A stretch of 15,318 bases of DNA from a bacterium (GTDB lineage: Bacteria > Chloroflexota > Dormibacteria > Aeolococcales > Bog-877). Location: contig JAJZGN010000022.1 in the NCBI GenBank assembly GCA_021798435.1, positions 1 through 15,318 of the forward strand, in the 5' to 3' direction. Both the position numbers and the translations under genes were made by a program. The notes under the pieces were generated by a model. The model was not told the DNA's origin, made no database searches, and saw only the letters and a list, made by a program, of their open reading frames with translations. Below, in pieces: positions 8,190 to 13,905 of the stretch. Position 1 is the first letter of the stretch, and the number at the start of each line of letters is the position of its first letter.

Positions 8190-9227
8190 TCAGAGATACA
8201 GCCGCCCGGTGGCGAAGAGGATCAGCAAGGCGGCCGCGACCACCACGAGCACGCTGAGCAGCACAATCCCCCCGGTCCGCCGGACCTGGGGATGGATCTC
8301 CAGCTGCTCCATCGGCACGAGGGCCACGGTGCGAGATGCGGCCGGCTCGCCGCCGTGAGCCGGCTGCCAGGGGTGGGCGGGGGGCCCGACGGCCACAGGC
8401 GGCGGGGGAACCGGCGGGCGGGGCCCAGCCGGGACCCGGCTCCGCCGGGTGACCGCGAGGCGCAGCTCGTTCGCCATCTCCACCGCGGAGTGGGGGCGGA
8501 CGGCCGGATCGGGGGCCAGGGCCTGAAGCAGCACCTCATCCACGGCGGGGGGCAGCTGGGCGCGGATCCGGCTGGGGGGCTCGACTCCACCCTCCGGTGC
8601 GGGCGCCTTACCGACCAGCAAGTAGTAGGTGAGGGCCGCCAGCCCGTACCTGTCCGCGGCCGGGCTGGGATCGGTACGGCCCTCGGGGGGGCGGAACCCG
8701 CGGGTGGCGTCCAGCCAGGGGGCGTGAGGGTTGACCCGGGTGACGACCGTGCGGATCCCCATGCCCACCAGCACCGCCGCCCCTCCCTCCCCGGCCGCCA
8801 CCGTGGCCGGCTGGACATCGCCGTGGACCAGCCCCCGGCGGTGGACCTCATCCAGGGTCTGCGCCAGGGCCGAGACCGTGGCCAGCACACCAGGCGCGCG
8901 CCCCTGCTGCAAGAGGCTCACCAGGAAGCCACCCGGGACATCCTCGTTCACGAGGAAGGTCAACGGGGCGGGGAGCTCTTGCCCTCCGATCTCCAGCGTC
9001 TGGGCCACCCCGGAGAGCCCTCCGGCCCGGGGGTCACCGGCCAGCCTCTGCAGGGCCTCCTGGAACCCGAGAGCCCCGCTGTACGGCTCGCCGAAGACCC
9101 ACAGCAGGGCCGGCCGGCCGCTATCCAGAGACTCTCCCTGGTGAACGGAGGCATACGGGAGAAGCTGGAGGCGGCCCCTGAGTCGGTACCGTCCGACGGT
9201 GGTCCCGGTGAGCTGATCCACCTGCAA
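8190..9227 (-). CDS. Tail-anchored Ser/Thr pseudokinase
   Basis: A 345-residue protein with a eukaryotic-like kinase fold but degraded catalytic parts. Recognisable pieces are GRYRLRGRL at 12-20 (no Gly-rich loop), LVHGDVQP at 133-140 (HRD-like, D137), PPE at 180-182, ADRYGLAALTYYLLVGKAP at 191-209 and DPAVRPHSAVEM at 240-251. The beta-3 Lys is absent (ALLWVF around W43), the catalytic-loop Asn is T142, and the DFG triplet is GMG at 155-157. ATP-dependent phosphotransfer is therefore unlikely. A Pro-rich linker (about 265-295) leads to one hydrophobic helix at 320-338 and a five-residue end, so the domain should sit in the cytoplasm on the membrane. The start is TTG 9227; GTG 9221 is an alternative. 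It is co-directional with, and directly abuts, the Nudix gene. A binding or scaffolding role is inferred; partners are unknown. Confidence 0.8.
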   Translation of the reverse strand: MQVDQLTGTTVGRYRLRGRLQLLPYASVHQGESLDSGRPALLWVFGEPYSGALGFQEALQRLAGDPRAGGLSGVAQTLEIGGQELPAPLTFLVNEDVPGGFLVSLLQQGRAPGVLATVSALAQTLDEVHRRGLVHGDVQPATVAAGEGGAAVLVGMGIRTVVTRVNPHAPWLDATRGFRPPEGRTDPSPAADRYGLAALTYYLLVGKAPAPEGGVEPPSRIRAQLPPAVDEVLLQALAPDPAVRPHSAVEMANELRLAVTRRSRVPAGPRPPVPPPPVAVGPPAHPWQPAHGGEPAASRTVALVPMEQLEIHPQVRRTGGIVLLSVLVVVAAALLILFATGRLYL

Positions 9228-9269
9228 TTCGCCCCCATCTTATGGCCGCCGGTGCGGGGCGCATCGGGC

Positions 9270-9275
9270 TATGCT
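9270..9275 (+). promoter_or_regulatory. Possible -10 box for the small zinc-ribbon gene
   Basis: TATGCT lies in the 95-base divergent gap between the pseudokinase (minus) and the zinc-ribbon gene (plus). It would give a 5' leader of about 40 bases. No clear -35 is visible. Confidence 0.25.
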
Positions 9276-9322
9276 CTGGCCCAGCCGATGCTCCCACGCT
9301 TCCCCCGCCCTCAGGGGCTCCG

Positions 9323-9610
9323 ATGAATCGCGAGCAGCTCCTCCGGCTGCCCCCGGTGCCCAGGACCAGGGTCTGCGGTTGTGGGGCCCGGGTGGGCCGG
9401 AGCCATCTGGAGTATCTGGGCGCGGGGCGCTCCCTGCCGGTCTACGTCTGTTCGGGATGTGGGCTGGGATACCGCGGGGATGGTCAGGAGGCGCCCGCCG
9501 CCCCCCCGCCTCGCAGCCGCAAGCCCCTCCCCGACGGTGGCTCTCCGGCCAACCCGGTGCTGGATCCGGAGATCGCAAGGCGCATCGTGGGCTCGCAGGA
9601 GGGCGGCTAG
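9323..9610 (+). CDS. Small zinc-ribbon-like protein of unknown function
   Basis: A 95-residue protein with a CxC pair (C18, C20) and a CxxC pair (C43, C46) spaced as in a zinc ribbon; H28 lies between them. The remaining half, from about residue 52, is Pro-rich and probably disordered. I do not recognise a named family. The start chosen is ATG 9323 (MNREQLLRL). An in-frame ATG at 9242 would add 27 low-complexity residues and overlap the divergent control region, so it is less likely. It is divergent from the pseudokinase gene and converges on the hydrolase, the two stop codons sharing bases 9608-9609. Possible roles include nucleic-acid or protein binding, but nothing in the sequence decides this. 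Confidence 0.6.
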   Translation: MNREQLLRLPPVPRTRVCGCGARVGRSHLEYLGAGRSLPVYVCSGCGLGYRGDGQEAPAAPPPRSRKPLPDGGSPANPVLDPEIARRIVGSQEGG

Positions 9611-10395
9611 GCGGGCACCTCCGGCAGGTGCTGGGCGAACCACTGCCCCGCCAGCTCGGCCACCTCAAGGCGGTCCACGTCCACGCTCATCCCGTGGCCG
9701 CTGCGCGGGAAGAGCCGCAGCTGGCGGATCGAGCTGCCCACCCCGCCCACGATGCGACCGGCGTTGGCCGGGCTCACCACCCCGTCCCTTCCGCCGTGCA
9801 GCACCAGCAGCGGTTGCCAGACCGCGGGGAGCTCCCCCTCAACCTGCCGGCCCAGGCGGACCAGCTCCAGGATTGCTGGCGTGGGACGGCGCCGGTAGCT
9901 GTGGAGCAGGCCGGCCCGCTCGGGCAGATAGAGGTCGACCCTGGCGGAGGGGGTGTCCCAGGGGACCAGGGGGTGGAGGGCTGGAAGCAGCCGCAGCCGC
10001 CAATCGGAGAGCCGGAGCATCGCGGCCTGAGTTGCGACCGCCCTCACCTCCGGTCGGGTCGCCGCCAGGTGTAGGGCGAGAGTCCCGCCCATCGACTGAC
10101 CAGCGACGCCGACCGTACGGCAACGGGCCAACAGCTCGTCCAACCCCTGGTTGGCGGATTGGATCCAGTCGTCGGCCCGGGTCAGGGCCATCTCCTCCGG
10201 TGAGGTCCCGTGGCCCGCCAGCAGAGGCGCATGGGCCAGGATGCCGTGACCTGAGAGCCACTCGCCGAGCCGGATCAGCTCGACCGGGGTACCGGCGAAC
10301 CCGTGGAGCAGGAGCACCCCACGGGGACCGTCCCCCAGCCAGAGAGGACGGCGGGCCCACTCTGGGATGTCAGCGCCATCCTTCCACCCCGCCAC
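9607..10395 (-). CDS. Alpha/beta hydrolase, Est30-like carboxylesterase / monoacylglycerol lipase family
   Basis: A 262-residue serine hydrolase. The triad is visible: S101 in the nucleophile elbow GQSMGG, D204 in GGRDGVVSP, and H234 in RSGHGMSVDVD. HGFAG at 31-35 forms the oxyanion region, and GHGTSPEEM at 61 matches the Est30 (thermostable short-chain carboxylesterase) pattern. There is no signal peptide, so it is cytoplasmic. Substrates of relatives are short- to medium-chain esters or monoglycerides; the true substrate is not known. The start is GTG 10395, with a TAACCT -10-like box six bases upstream and no ribosome binding site, so the message may be leaderless. It is divergent from trpD across 55 bases. 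Confidence 0.88.
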   Translation of the reverse strand: MAGWKDGADIPEWARRPLWLGDGPRGVLLLHGFAGTPVELIRLGEWLSGHGILAHAPLLAGHGTSPEEMALTRADDWIQSANQGLDELLARCRTVGVAGQSMGGTLALHLAATRPEVRAVATQAAMLRLSDWRLRLLPALHPLVPWDTPSARVDLYLPERAGLLHSYRRRPTPAILELVRLGRQVEGELPAVWQPLLVLHGGRDGVVSPANAGRIVGGVGSSIRQLRLFPRSGHGMSVDVDRLEVAELAGQWFAQHLPEVPA

Positions 10396-10401
10396 CAGCT
10401 C

Positions 10402-10407
10402 AGGTTA
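10402..10407 (-). promoter_or_regulatory. Putative -10 box of a leaderless transcript for the alpha/beta hydrolase
   Basis: TAACCT on the minus strand is separated by six bases from the GTG at 10395, so RNA would begin at or next to the start codon. No Shine-Dalgarno sequence is present. The -35 region is not recognisable. Confidence 0.4.
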
Positions 10408-10437
10408 GCCGCTGGGCCGGCCCCGCCAGGCCAACCG

Positions 10438-10443
10438 TACACT
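10438..10443 (+). promoter_or_regulatory. Putative -10 box of a leaderless transcript for trpD
   Basis: TACACT lies seven bases before the ATG at 10451, which puts the expected RNA start on the A of the start codon. There is no Shine-Dalgarno sequence and no clear -35. Confidence 0.45.
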
Positions 10444-10450
10444 CCCTCGC

Positions 10451-11494
10451 ATGGCTGCCACCGAGGAGATCGCCCGAGAACTGCCCCCGCTGCTGGAGCG
10501 GCTGGTCCGGCGGGAGGAGGTGGGAGAGGAGAGGGCGAGGTGGCTCGGCGACCGCATGATGGAAGGAGCCCTCTCCGGAGCTCAGATGGGGGCGGTGCTG
10601 GCCCTGCTGCGGTCGAAGGGGGAGTCGGTGGCCGAGCTGGCGGGGCTGGTGGCGTCGATGCGGGACCACAGCCTCAAGGTGGAGCTGGACCGACCCGCCC
10701 TGGACACCTGCGGGACCGGCGGGGACGGGCTGGGCACCTTCAACATCTCCACGGTGGCGGCCCTCGTGGTCGCCGGCTCCGGGGTGGCGGTGGCCAAGCA
10801 CGGCAACCGGGCGGCCAGCGGTCGCTGCGGGAGTGCGGACGTCCTGGAGGCGCTGGGGGTGAGGATCGACCTGCCCCCGGAGGGCGTGGCGGCCTGCGTC
10901 CGGGAGGCGGGTGTGGGCTTCATGTTCGCGCCCCGGTATCACCCGGCGATGCGCCACGTGGCGGCGCCGCGGGCCGAGCTGGGGATCCGCACGGTGTTCA
11001 ACATCCTGGGGCCGCTCTCCAACCCGGCCCAGGTGCCCTTTCAGTCCCTGGGTGTCGCCGACCCCGCGCTGGCGGGGCGAATGGCCGGGGTGCTCGCCCA
11101 CCTGGGTGGCGAGCGGGCCCTGGTCTTCGCCGGCCCCTCGGGGATGGACGAGCTTGGCCTCGACGGCCCCTCAGCCTGCTGGAGGGTGGAGGGGGGCAGG
11201 GTCTTCCAGGAGACCATCGACCCCGGAGAGCTGGGGCTGGCCCCGGCCTCTCCGGCCCAGCTGGCCGGGGGAGGCCCGGAGGCCAATGCCGCGCTGGCGG
11301 TCTCGGTCCTCCAGGGGGCCCCCGGCCCCAGGGCGGACGTGGTGGCGCTCAACGCCGCAGCCGGGCTGGTCTCCGCCGGGAGAGTCCGGGACCTTGCCGA
11401 GGGGCTGTCTCTGGCCCGGGAGAGCCTGGCCGCCGGTGCGGGGCTCAACGCCCTGGAGCGTCTCCGCCGCGTCTCGCAGGAGTGGCGGGGATGA
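10451..11494 (+). CDS. trpD: Anthranilate phosphoribosyltransferase
   Basis: Second committed step of tryptophan synthesis: transfers phosphoribose from PRPP to anthranilate. The 347-residue length is normal. Key motifs are CGTGGD at 87-92 (PRPP-binding loop), NIST at 98-101, KHGNRAASG at 116-124, GSADVLEALG at 127-136, FAPRYHPAM near 160 and ELGIRTVFNILGPLSNPA near 178. The third segment has SGRCGSADV instead of the more usual SSKSGSADV. These motifs favour TrpD over the related pyrimidine nucleoside phosphorylases. It is the first gene of a tight group and its stop overlaps the next start (ATGA at 11491). No other trp gene lies in the window, so it is separated from the rest of the pathway or the pathway genes are scattered. 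Confidence 0.95.
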   Translation: MAATEEIARELPPLLERLVRREEVGEERARWLGDRMMEGALSGAQMGAVLALLRSKGESVAELAGLVASMRDHSLKVELDRPALDTCGTGGDGLGTFNISTVAALVVAGSGVAVAKHGNRAASGRCGSADVLEALGVRIDLPPEGVAACVREAGVGFMFAPRYHPAMRHVAAPRAELGIRTVFNILGPLSNPAQVPFQSLGVADPALAGRMAGVLAHLGGERALVFAGPSGMDELGLDGPSACWRVEGGRVFQETIDPGELGLAPASPAQLAGGGPEANAALAVSVLQGAPGPRADVVALNAAAGLVSAGRVRDLAEGLSLARESLAAGAGLNALERLRRVSQEWRG

Positions 11495-11982
11495 TCGCGG
11501 CCGGGAGCGCTCCGGCTCGGCTGGGGCCCCGCCTGCGCCATCTCCTGGAACTCTGTCCTGAGGAGTATCCGGTGGCGGACGTGGGCAGCGGGCACGGTCG
11601 GCTGGCGCTGGAGCTGGCCCTCCGTCGGCCCGGCGCCAGGGTGTACGCGACAGAGGCCAGGCCTGGCCCCGCCAGGGAGCTGCGGCGGCTGCTCGGGTCC
11701 GCCTCCCCGGTCCGGGTGCTGGAGGGCCCGGGGTTGGAACCCCTCGAGGGCCTCGGGTGCCGCGGAGCGGTGATCGCGGGTATGGGTGGACACACCATCC
11801 GGGAGATCCTGCAGGCGAGTCCGTCGGTGGCCCAGGGGTTGGATTGGATCTGCCTGCAACCGATGCAGGACTGGGAGCCGCTCTGGTCCTGGGTGACGAC
11901 CACCGGGTGGTGGGAGCCAGAGGTCACCAGCTGCTGGGAGCGTTCCCGGAGCTACCGGTCCCTTCTGCTGCGCCCCAGATGA
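11491..11982 (+). CDS. trmK: TrmK-like tRNA (adenine-22-N1) methyltransferase, short form
   Basis: A SAM-dependent methyltransferase of the TrmK/YqfN family, which methylates N1 of A22 in tRNA. It has 163 residues, against about 220-240 usually. Motif I is VADVGSGHGRLAL at 28-40 (relatives have GSDHAYLP; here the Asp is Gly), the family-specific IAGMGG is at 95-100, and LQPMQDW at 122 fits the catalytic LQP-type motif. The C-terminal coiled-coil domain that helps bind tRNA in Bacillus TrmK is missing, yet the stop overlaps the next gene neatly (ATGA at 11979), so this is a natural short form rather than a break. The start ATG 11491 overlaps the trpD stop. Family assignment is good; activity on A22 is inferred. 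Confidence 0.8.
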   Translation: MIAAGSAPARLGPRLRHLLELCPEEYPVADVGSGHGRLALELALRRPGARVYATEARPGPARELRRLLGSASPVRVLEGPGLEPLEGLGCRGAVIAGMGGHTIREILQASPSVAQGLDWICLQPMQDWEPLWSWVTTTGWWEPEVTSCWERSRSYRSLLLRPR

Positions 11983-12671
11983 GCGACTCCCAGCGGCTCT
12001 TCGACCTGCAGGTGCTCGACCACCGGCTGGAGCAGCTCCGCTCAGAACTGGCGCTCGCCGACCAGCGCGCCGCCGGCGACTCCGAGCTGAAGGCCCTGAA
12101 CCGCCGGGTCCAGGAGCTCCGGACGGCCCTCAGCCAGATGGCGTCCAGGTTGCGCCAGGAGGAGCTGGAGGTGGCGGAGCTGCGGGAGCGGGCGGCGAGT
12201 CACGAGCGCGCCATCTACGGTGGCAGCGTGCGTCATCCGGCGGAGCTGGAACGCTACCAGCACGAGATCCGGATGCTCCGGGAACGGATCGGAGCCGCCG
12301 AGGAGCGGGAGCTCACGGCGATGGAGGAGCAGGAGGGGCTGGAGGCCGACCTTCGGGCCGTGGAGGGGCAGGCGGGGGCACGCTCGGCTGACCTCGGGCG
12401 CCTCCGGGCCCAGGATGCCGGGCGCCGGCCCGGACTGGACCAGGAGCTGCGGGGGGCCGAGGCTGATCGAGCCGGGCTGGCCGCACAGCTCGGCCCCGCA
12501 GCCCTTCGCCTCTACGCCTCCACCGCGGCGCGGCGCACCCCGGCGGTGGTCCGCATTGGGGGAGGTGTCTGTCCCGGGTGCCGTCTCCCGGTGGCCCACC
12601 GGGTCCTCGAGGAGGCGCGTGCCGGGCAGCTCGTGACCTGCGAGAACTGCGAGCGGATCCTGCTCCCGTGA
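11979..12671 (+). CDS. Coiled-coil zinc-ribbon protein (DUF164 / C4-type family)
   Basis: A 230-residue protein with a long helical hairpin (about residues 10-170, heptad-rich in Glu, Arg and Leu) and a C-terminal zinc ribbon C198-x2-C201 ... C221-x2-C224. The family signature YGGSVRHPAELERYQHEI is at 80-97, where relatives have YGGTVKNPKELEALQKEI. Members in Mycobacterium sit between Nif3 and RNase H genes, as here next to RNase HI, and some have been linked to nucleic-acid or ribosome-associated roles; the function is not settled. The start ATG 11979 overlaps the stop of the TrmK-like gene. The gene ends within a few bases of RNase HI. Confidence 0.88.
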   Translation: MSDSQRLFDLQVLDHRLEQLRSELALADQRAAGDSELKALNRRVQELRTALSQMASRLRQEELEVAELRERAASHERAIYGGSVRHPAELERYQHEIRMLRERIGAAEERELTAMEEQEGLEADLRAVEGQAGARSADLGRLRAQDAGRRPGLDQELRGAEADRAGLAAQLGPAALRLYASTAARRTPAVVRIGGGVCPGCRLPVAHRVLEEARAGQLVTCENCERILLP

Positions 12672-12679
12672 GCTCGACG

Positions 12680-13099
12680 ATGCGGCGGTGGGTGAACGCC
12701 TACAGCGACGGGGCCTGCAGCGGCAACCCCGGCCCCGGAGGGTGGGCCTACCTGCTGGAGTGGGAGGCGGGCGCGGAGGAGGGCTCCGGAGGTGAGCAGA
12801 ACACCACCAACAACCGCATGGAGCTGGTGGCGGCGCGGGAGGCCATGGCCGCCTTTCTGGCCCGCCGGGCCCCGGATCAGGGGCTCCGGCTCCACGTGGA
12901 CTCCCAGAACGTGATCGGGTGGCTGGTGGGGGGGTGGAAGCGCAACGCCAACCGCGACCTCTACCCCACCATCGACCGGCTGCTGGCGGAGCTGGACGGG
13001 GCGGTCAGGCTGGTCCACGTGCGCGGCCACGCCGACAGCCTGGGCAACAACCGCGTCGACCGGCTGGCGGTGGAGGCGAGCCGGAGGGTCCAGCCCTAA
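12680..13099 (+). CDS. rnhA: Ribonuclease HI
   Basis: Degrades RNA in RNA-DNA hybrids. 139 residues, a normal size for a stand-alone enzyme. Catalytic acidic residues are D10 (YSDGACSGNPGPGGW), E48 (TTNNRMEL), D74 (HVDSQNVIGW) and D127 (NNRVDRLA), with H117 in VRGHADS. The basic handle region is GGWKRNANRDLY near 84-95. The start is ATG 12680, which gives the usual few residues before the first beta strand; a GTG at 12668 overlaps the previous stop (GTGA) and would add four residues, and is a fair alternative. It is the last gene of the trpD group. Confidence 0.93.
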   Translation: MRRWVNAYSDGACSGNPGPGGWAYLLEWEAGAEEGSGGEQNTTNNRMELVAAREAMAAFLARRAPDQGLRLHVDSQNVIGWLVGGWKRNANRDLYPTIDRLLAELDGAVRLVHVRGHADSLGNNRVDRLAVEASRRVQP

Positions 13100-13107
13100 A
13101 GCAGTTC

Positions 13108-13131
13108 CCCACCCCCCGGCACGGTGGTGGG
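13108..13131 (+). terminator. Hairpin after RNase HI, possible terminator
   Basis: CCCACC (13108-13113) can pair with GGTGGG (13126-13131), with an inner CCG-GCA-CGG, nine bases after the rnhA stop. There is no T-run after it (TTCCGGG), so intrinsic termination is uncertain. Confidence 0.3.
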
Positions 13132-13209
13132 TTCCGGGTCCGCCGAAGCTGCCCTCAGTCCGCCCGCCAGTTTCCGGCCGGCCCGGGCGCAGCCGGCGGT
13201 CGGCTCCCT

Positions 13210-13235
13210 CCTCGACCGGGGTGGGCCGCTCGAGG
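13210..13235. other. Inverted repeat upstream of the DUF1707 promoter
   Basis: CCTCGA (13210-13215) and TCGAGG (13230-13235) pair, and after one C/C mismatch CGG and CCG (13217-13219 and 13226-13228) extend the stem. It lies about 45 bases before the TACAAT box, in the otherwise empty 192-base gap, and could be an operator or the base of a terminator. Confidence 0.35.
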
Positions 13236-13279
13236 CCGGACGGCGCCTGGGAGTCGGCATTTTCTTTTCGATCCGGGCT

Positions 13280-13285
13280 TACAAT
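13280..13285 (+). promoter_or_regulatory. Putative -10 box of a leaderless transcript for the DUF1707 gene
   Basis: TACAAT (5 of 6 to consensus) is six bases before the GTG at 13292; RNA should start at the start codon. The upstream stretch 13259-13268 is T-rich (TTTTCTTTT in this GC-rich DNA), but no canonical -35 is seen. It also supports GTG 13292 as the start, over the ATG at 13124 in the same frame. Confidence 0.5.
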
Positions 13286-13291
13286 CCACCC

Positions 13292-13741
13292 GTGGACGCC
13301 TTGATCCGGCCGGTGGGGCCCCCCGAGGTCCGCGCTTCGGACCAGGACCGCGAGGCGGTGGTGGAGGAGCTGCGCCGCCACCACTCGGACGGGCGCCTGG
13401 CGACCGATGAGCTGGAGGATCGGGTGGGGAGGGCCTACCAGGCCAAGACCATGGGGGAGCTTTCCCAGGTGGTCCGCGACCTCCCCGCCCCGCCGCCCCC
13501 CCCGCCCCAGGGGCTCCAGCGGCTGCGCCCATACCTGGGCTACGGCGTGGGGGCCGTGGTCCTGGGCGGGCTCGGCGCCGGCGCTGTCTGGGGCGGGGTG
13601 TCGGGGCACCAGTTCGCCTTCCCGCTGCCCCTCATCTGGGTCGGCTTCATCTTCATGCGGTGGCGGGGGGGCCATCGTCGCTATGGTTCGCGCTGGGGAG
13701 GCGGGCCAGGCCCCCAGGGCCCGGGGGGCGTCGCCGTCTGA
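13292..13741 (+). CDS. DUF1707 (SHOCT-like) membrane protein
   Basis: A 149-residue protein. The N-terminal DUF1707 domain (about residues 14-66) has RASDQDREAVVEELRRHHSDG at its start and GRLATDELEDRVGRAYQAK following, ending in the typical VRDLP. A Pro-rich linker leads to two hydrophobic segments (about 83-105 and 112-126) and a Gly-rich end. Such proteins are common in actinobacteria and relatives; the domain is thought to assist oligomerisation or membrane assembly, but no function is established. The start GTG 13292 places the -10-like TACAAT six bases upstream. It stands alone between the trpD group and the pst operon. Confidence 0.82.
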   Translation: MDALIRPVGPPEVRASDQDREAVVEELRRHHSDGRLATDELEDRVGRAYQAKTMGELSQVVRDLPAPPPPPPQGLQRLRPYLGYGVGAVVLGGLGAGAVWGGVSGHQFAFPLPLIWVGFIFMRWRGGHRRYGSRWGGGPGPQGPGGVAV

Positions 13742-13768
13742 CCATCCTGGGTTCGCCCGGGAGTCCGG

Positions 13769-13805
13769 CCGGCGCCTCCGTGCGGGGGCCTGCCAGGGGC
13801 GCCGG
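13769..13805 (+). terminator. Strong GC hairpin between the DUF1707 gene and the pst operon
   Basis: CCGGCGCC (13769-13776) is fully complementary to GGCGCCGG (13798-13805), with two more inner pairs (T-G and C-G), leaving a loop of about 17 bases. It is 28 bases past the DUF1707 stop. It is followed by AGTTCCCCCC rather than a T-run, so it may be a terminator, an RNA barrier or a processing structure. Confidence 0.4.
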
Positions 13806-13825
13806 AGTTCCCCCCGCGGGCCTCG

Positions 13826-13855
13826 CTTAACCCTTCCTTATCACCCGATTAACCC
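13826..13855 (+). promoter_or_regulatory. Candidate Pho box: three 8-bp direct repeats at 11-bp spacing
   Basis: CTTAACCC (13826), CTTATCAC (13837) and ATTAACCC (13848) are separated by 3-base linkers, so the repeat period is exactly 11 bp, one helical turn. This is the layout known for PhoB/PhoP/SphR-type response regulators; the units closely resemble the cyanobacterial CTTAACCT repeat and the TTAACA repeat of Bacillus PhoP. It overlaps the -35 position of the promoter for pstB. The regulator itself is not in the window. Confidence 0.65.
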
Positions 13856-13858
13856 GGG

Positions 13859-13864
13859 GATAAT
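13859..13864 (+). promoter_or_regulatory. -10 box of the pst operon
   Basis: GATAAT (5 of 6 to consensus) begins three bases after the last Pho repeat and would start RNA near 13871, a leader of about 35 bases before the pstB ATG. The 17-bp-spaced -35 position is CCTTAT, inside the repeats, as expected for an activator-dependent promoter. Confidence 0.55.
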
Positions 13865-13895
13865 GGGCCTCCCCATAGGCTCGTTCCATGCTCAC

Positions 13896-13904
13896 GGAGG
13901 GAGG
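13896..13904 (+). promoter_or_regulatory. Strong ribosome binding site deciding the pstB start
   Basis: GGAGGGAGG ends one base before ATG 13906, with its first GGAGG at a spacing of five. The in-frame ATG at 13888 lies upstream of it and lacks such a site, so the shorter protein is preferred. Confidence 0.7.
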
Positions 13905-13905
13905 A

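Noticed and set aside
7593..9326. 577-codon open frame on the plus strand across the Nudix and pseudokinase genes
   Set aside because: It spans two genes on the opposite strand and reads as compositional shadow without domains; GC-skewed codon positions explain its length.
13124..13291. Upstream extension of the DUF1707 protein to the ATG at 13124
   Set aside because: The added 56 residues are low-complexity and unlike the family N-terminus, and the TACAAT box lies inside them, six bases before the GTG at 13292.
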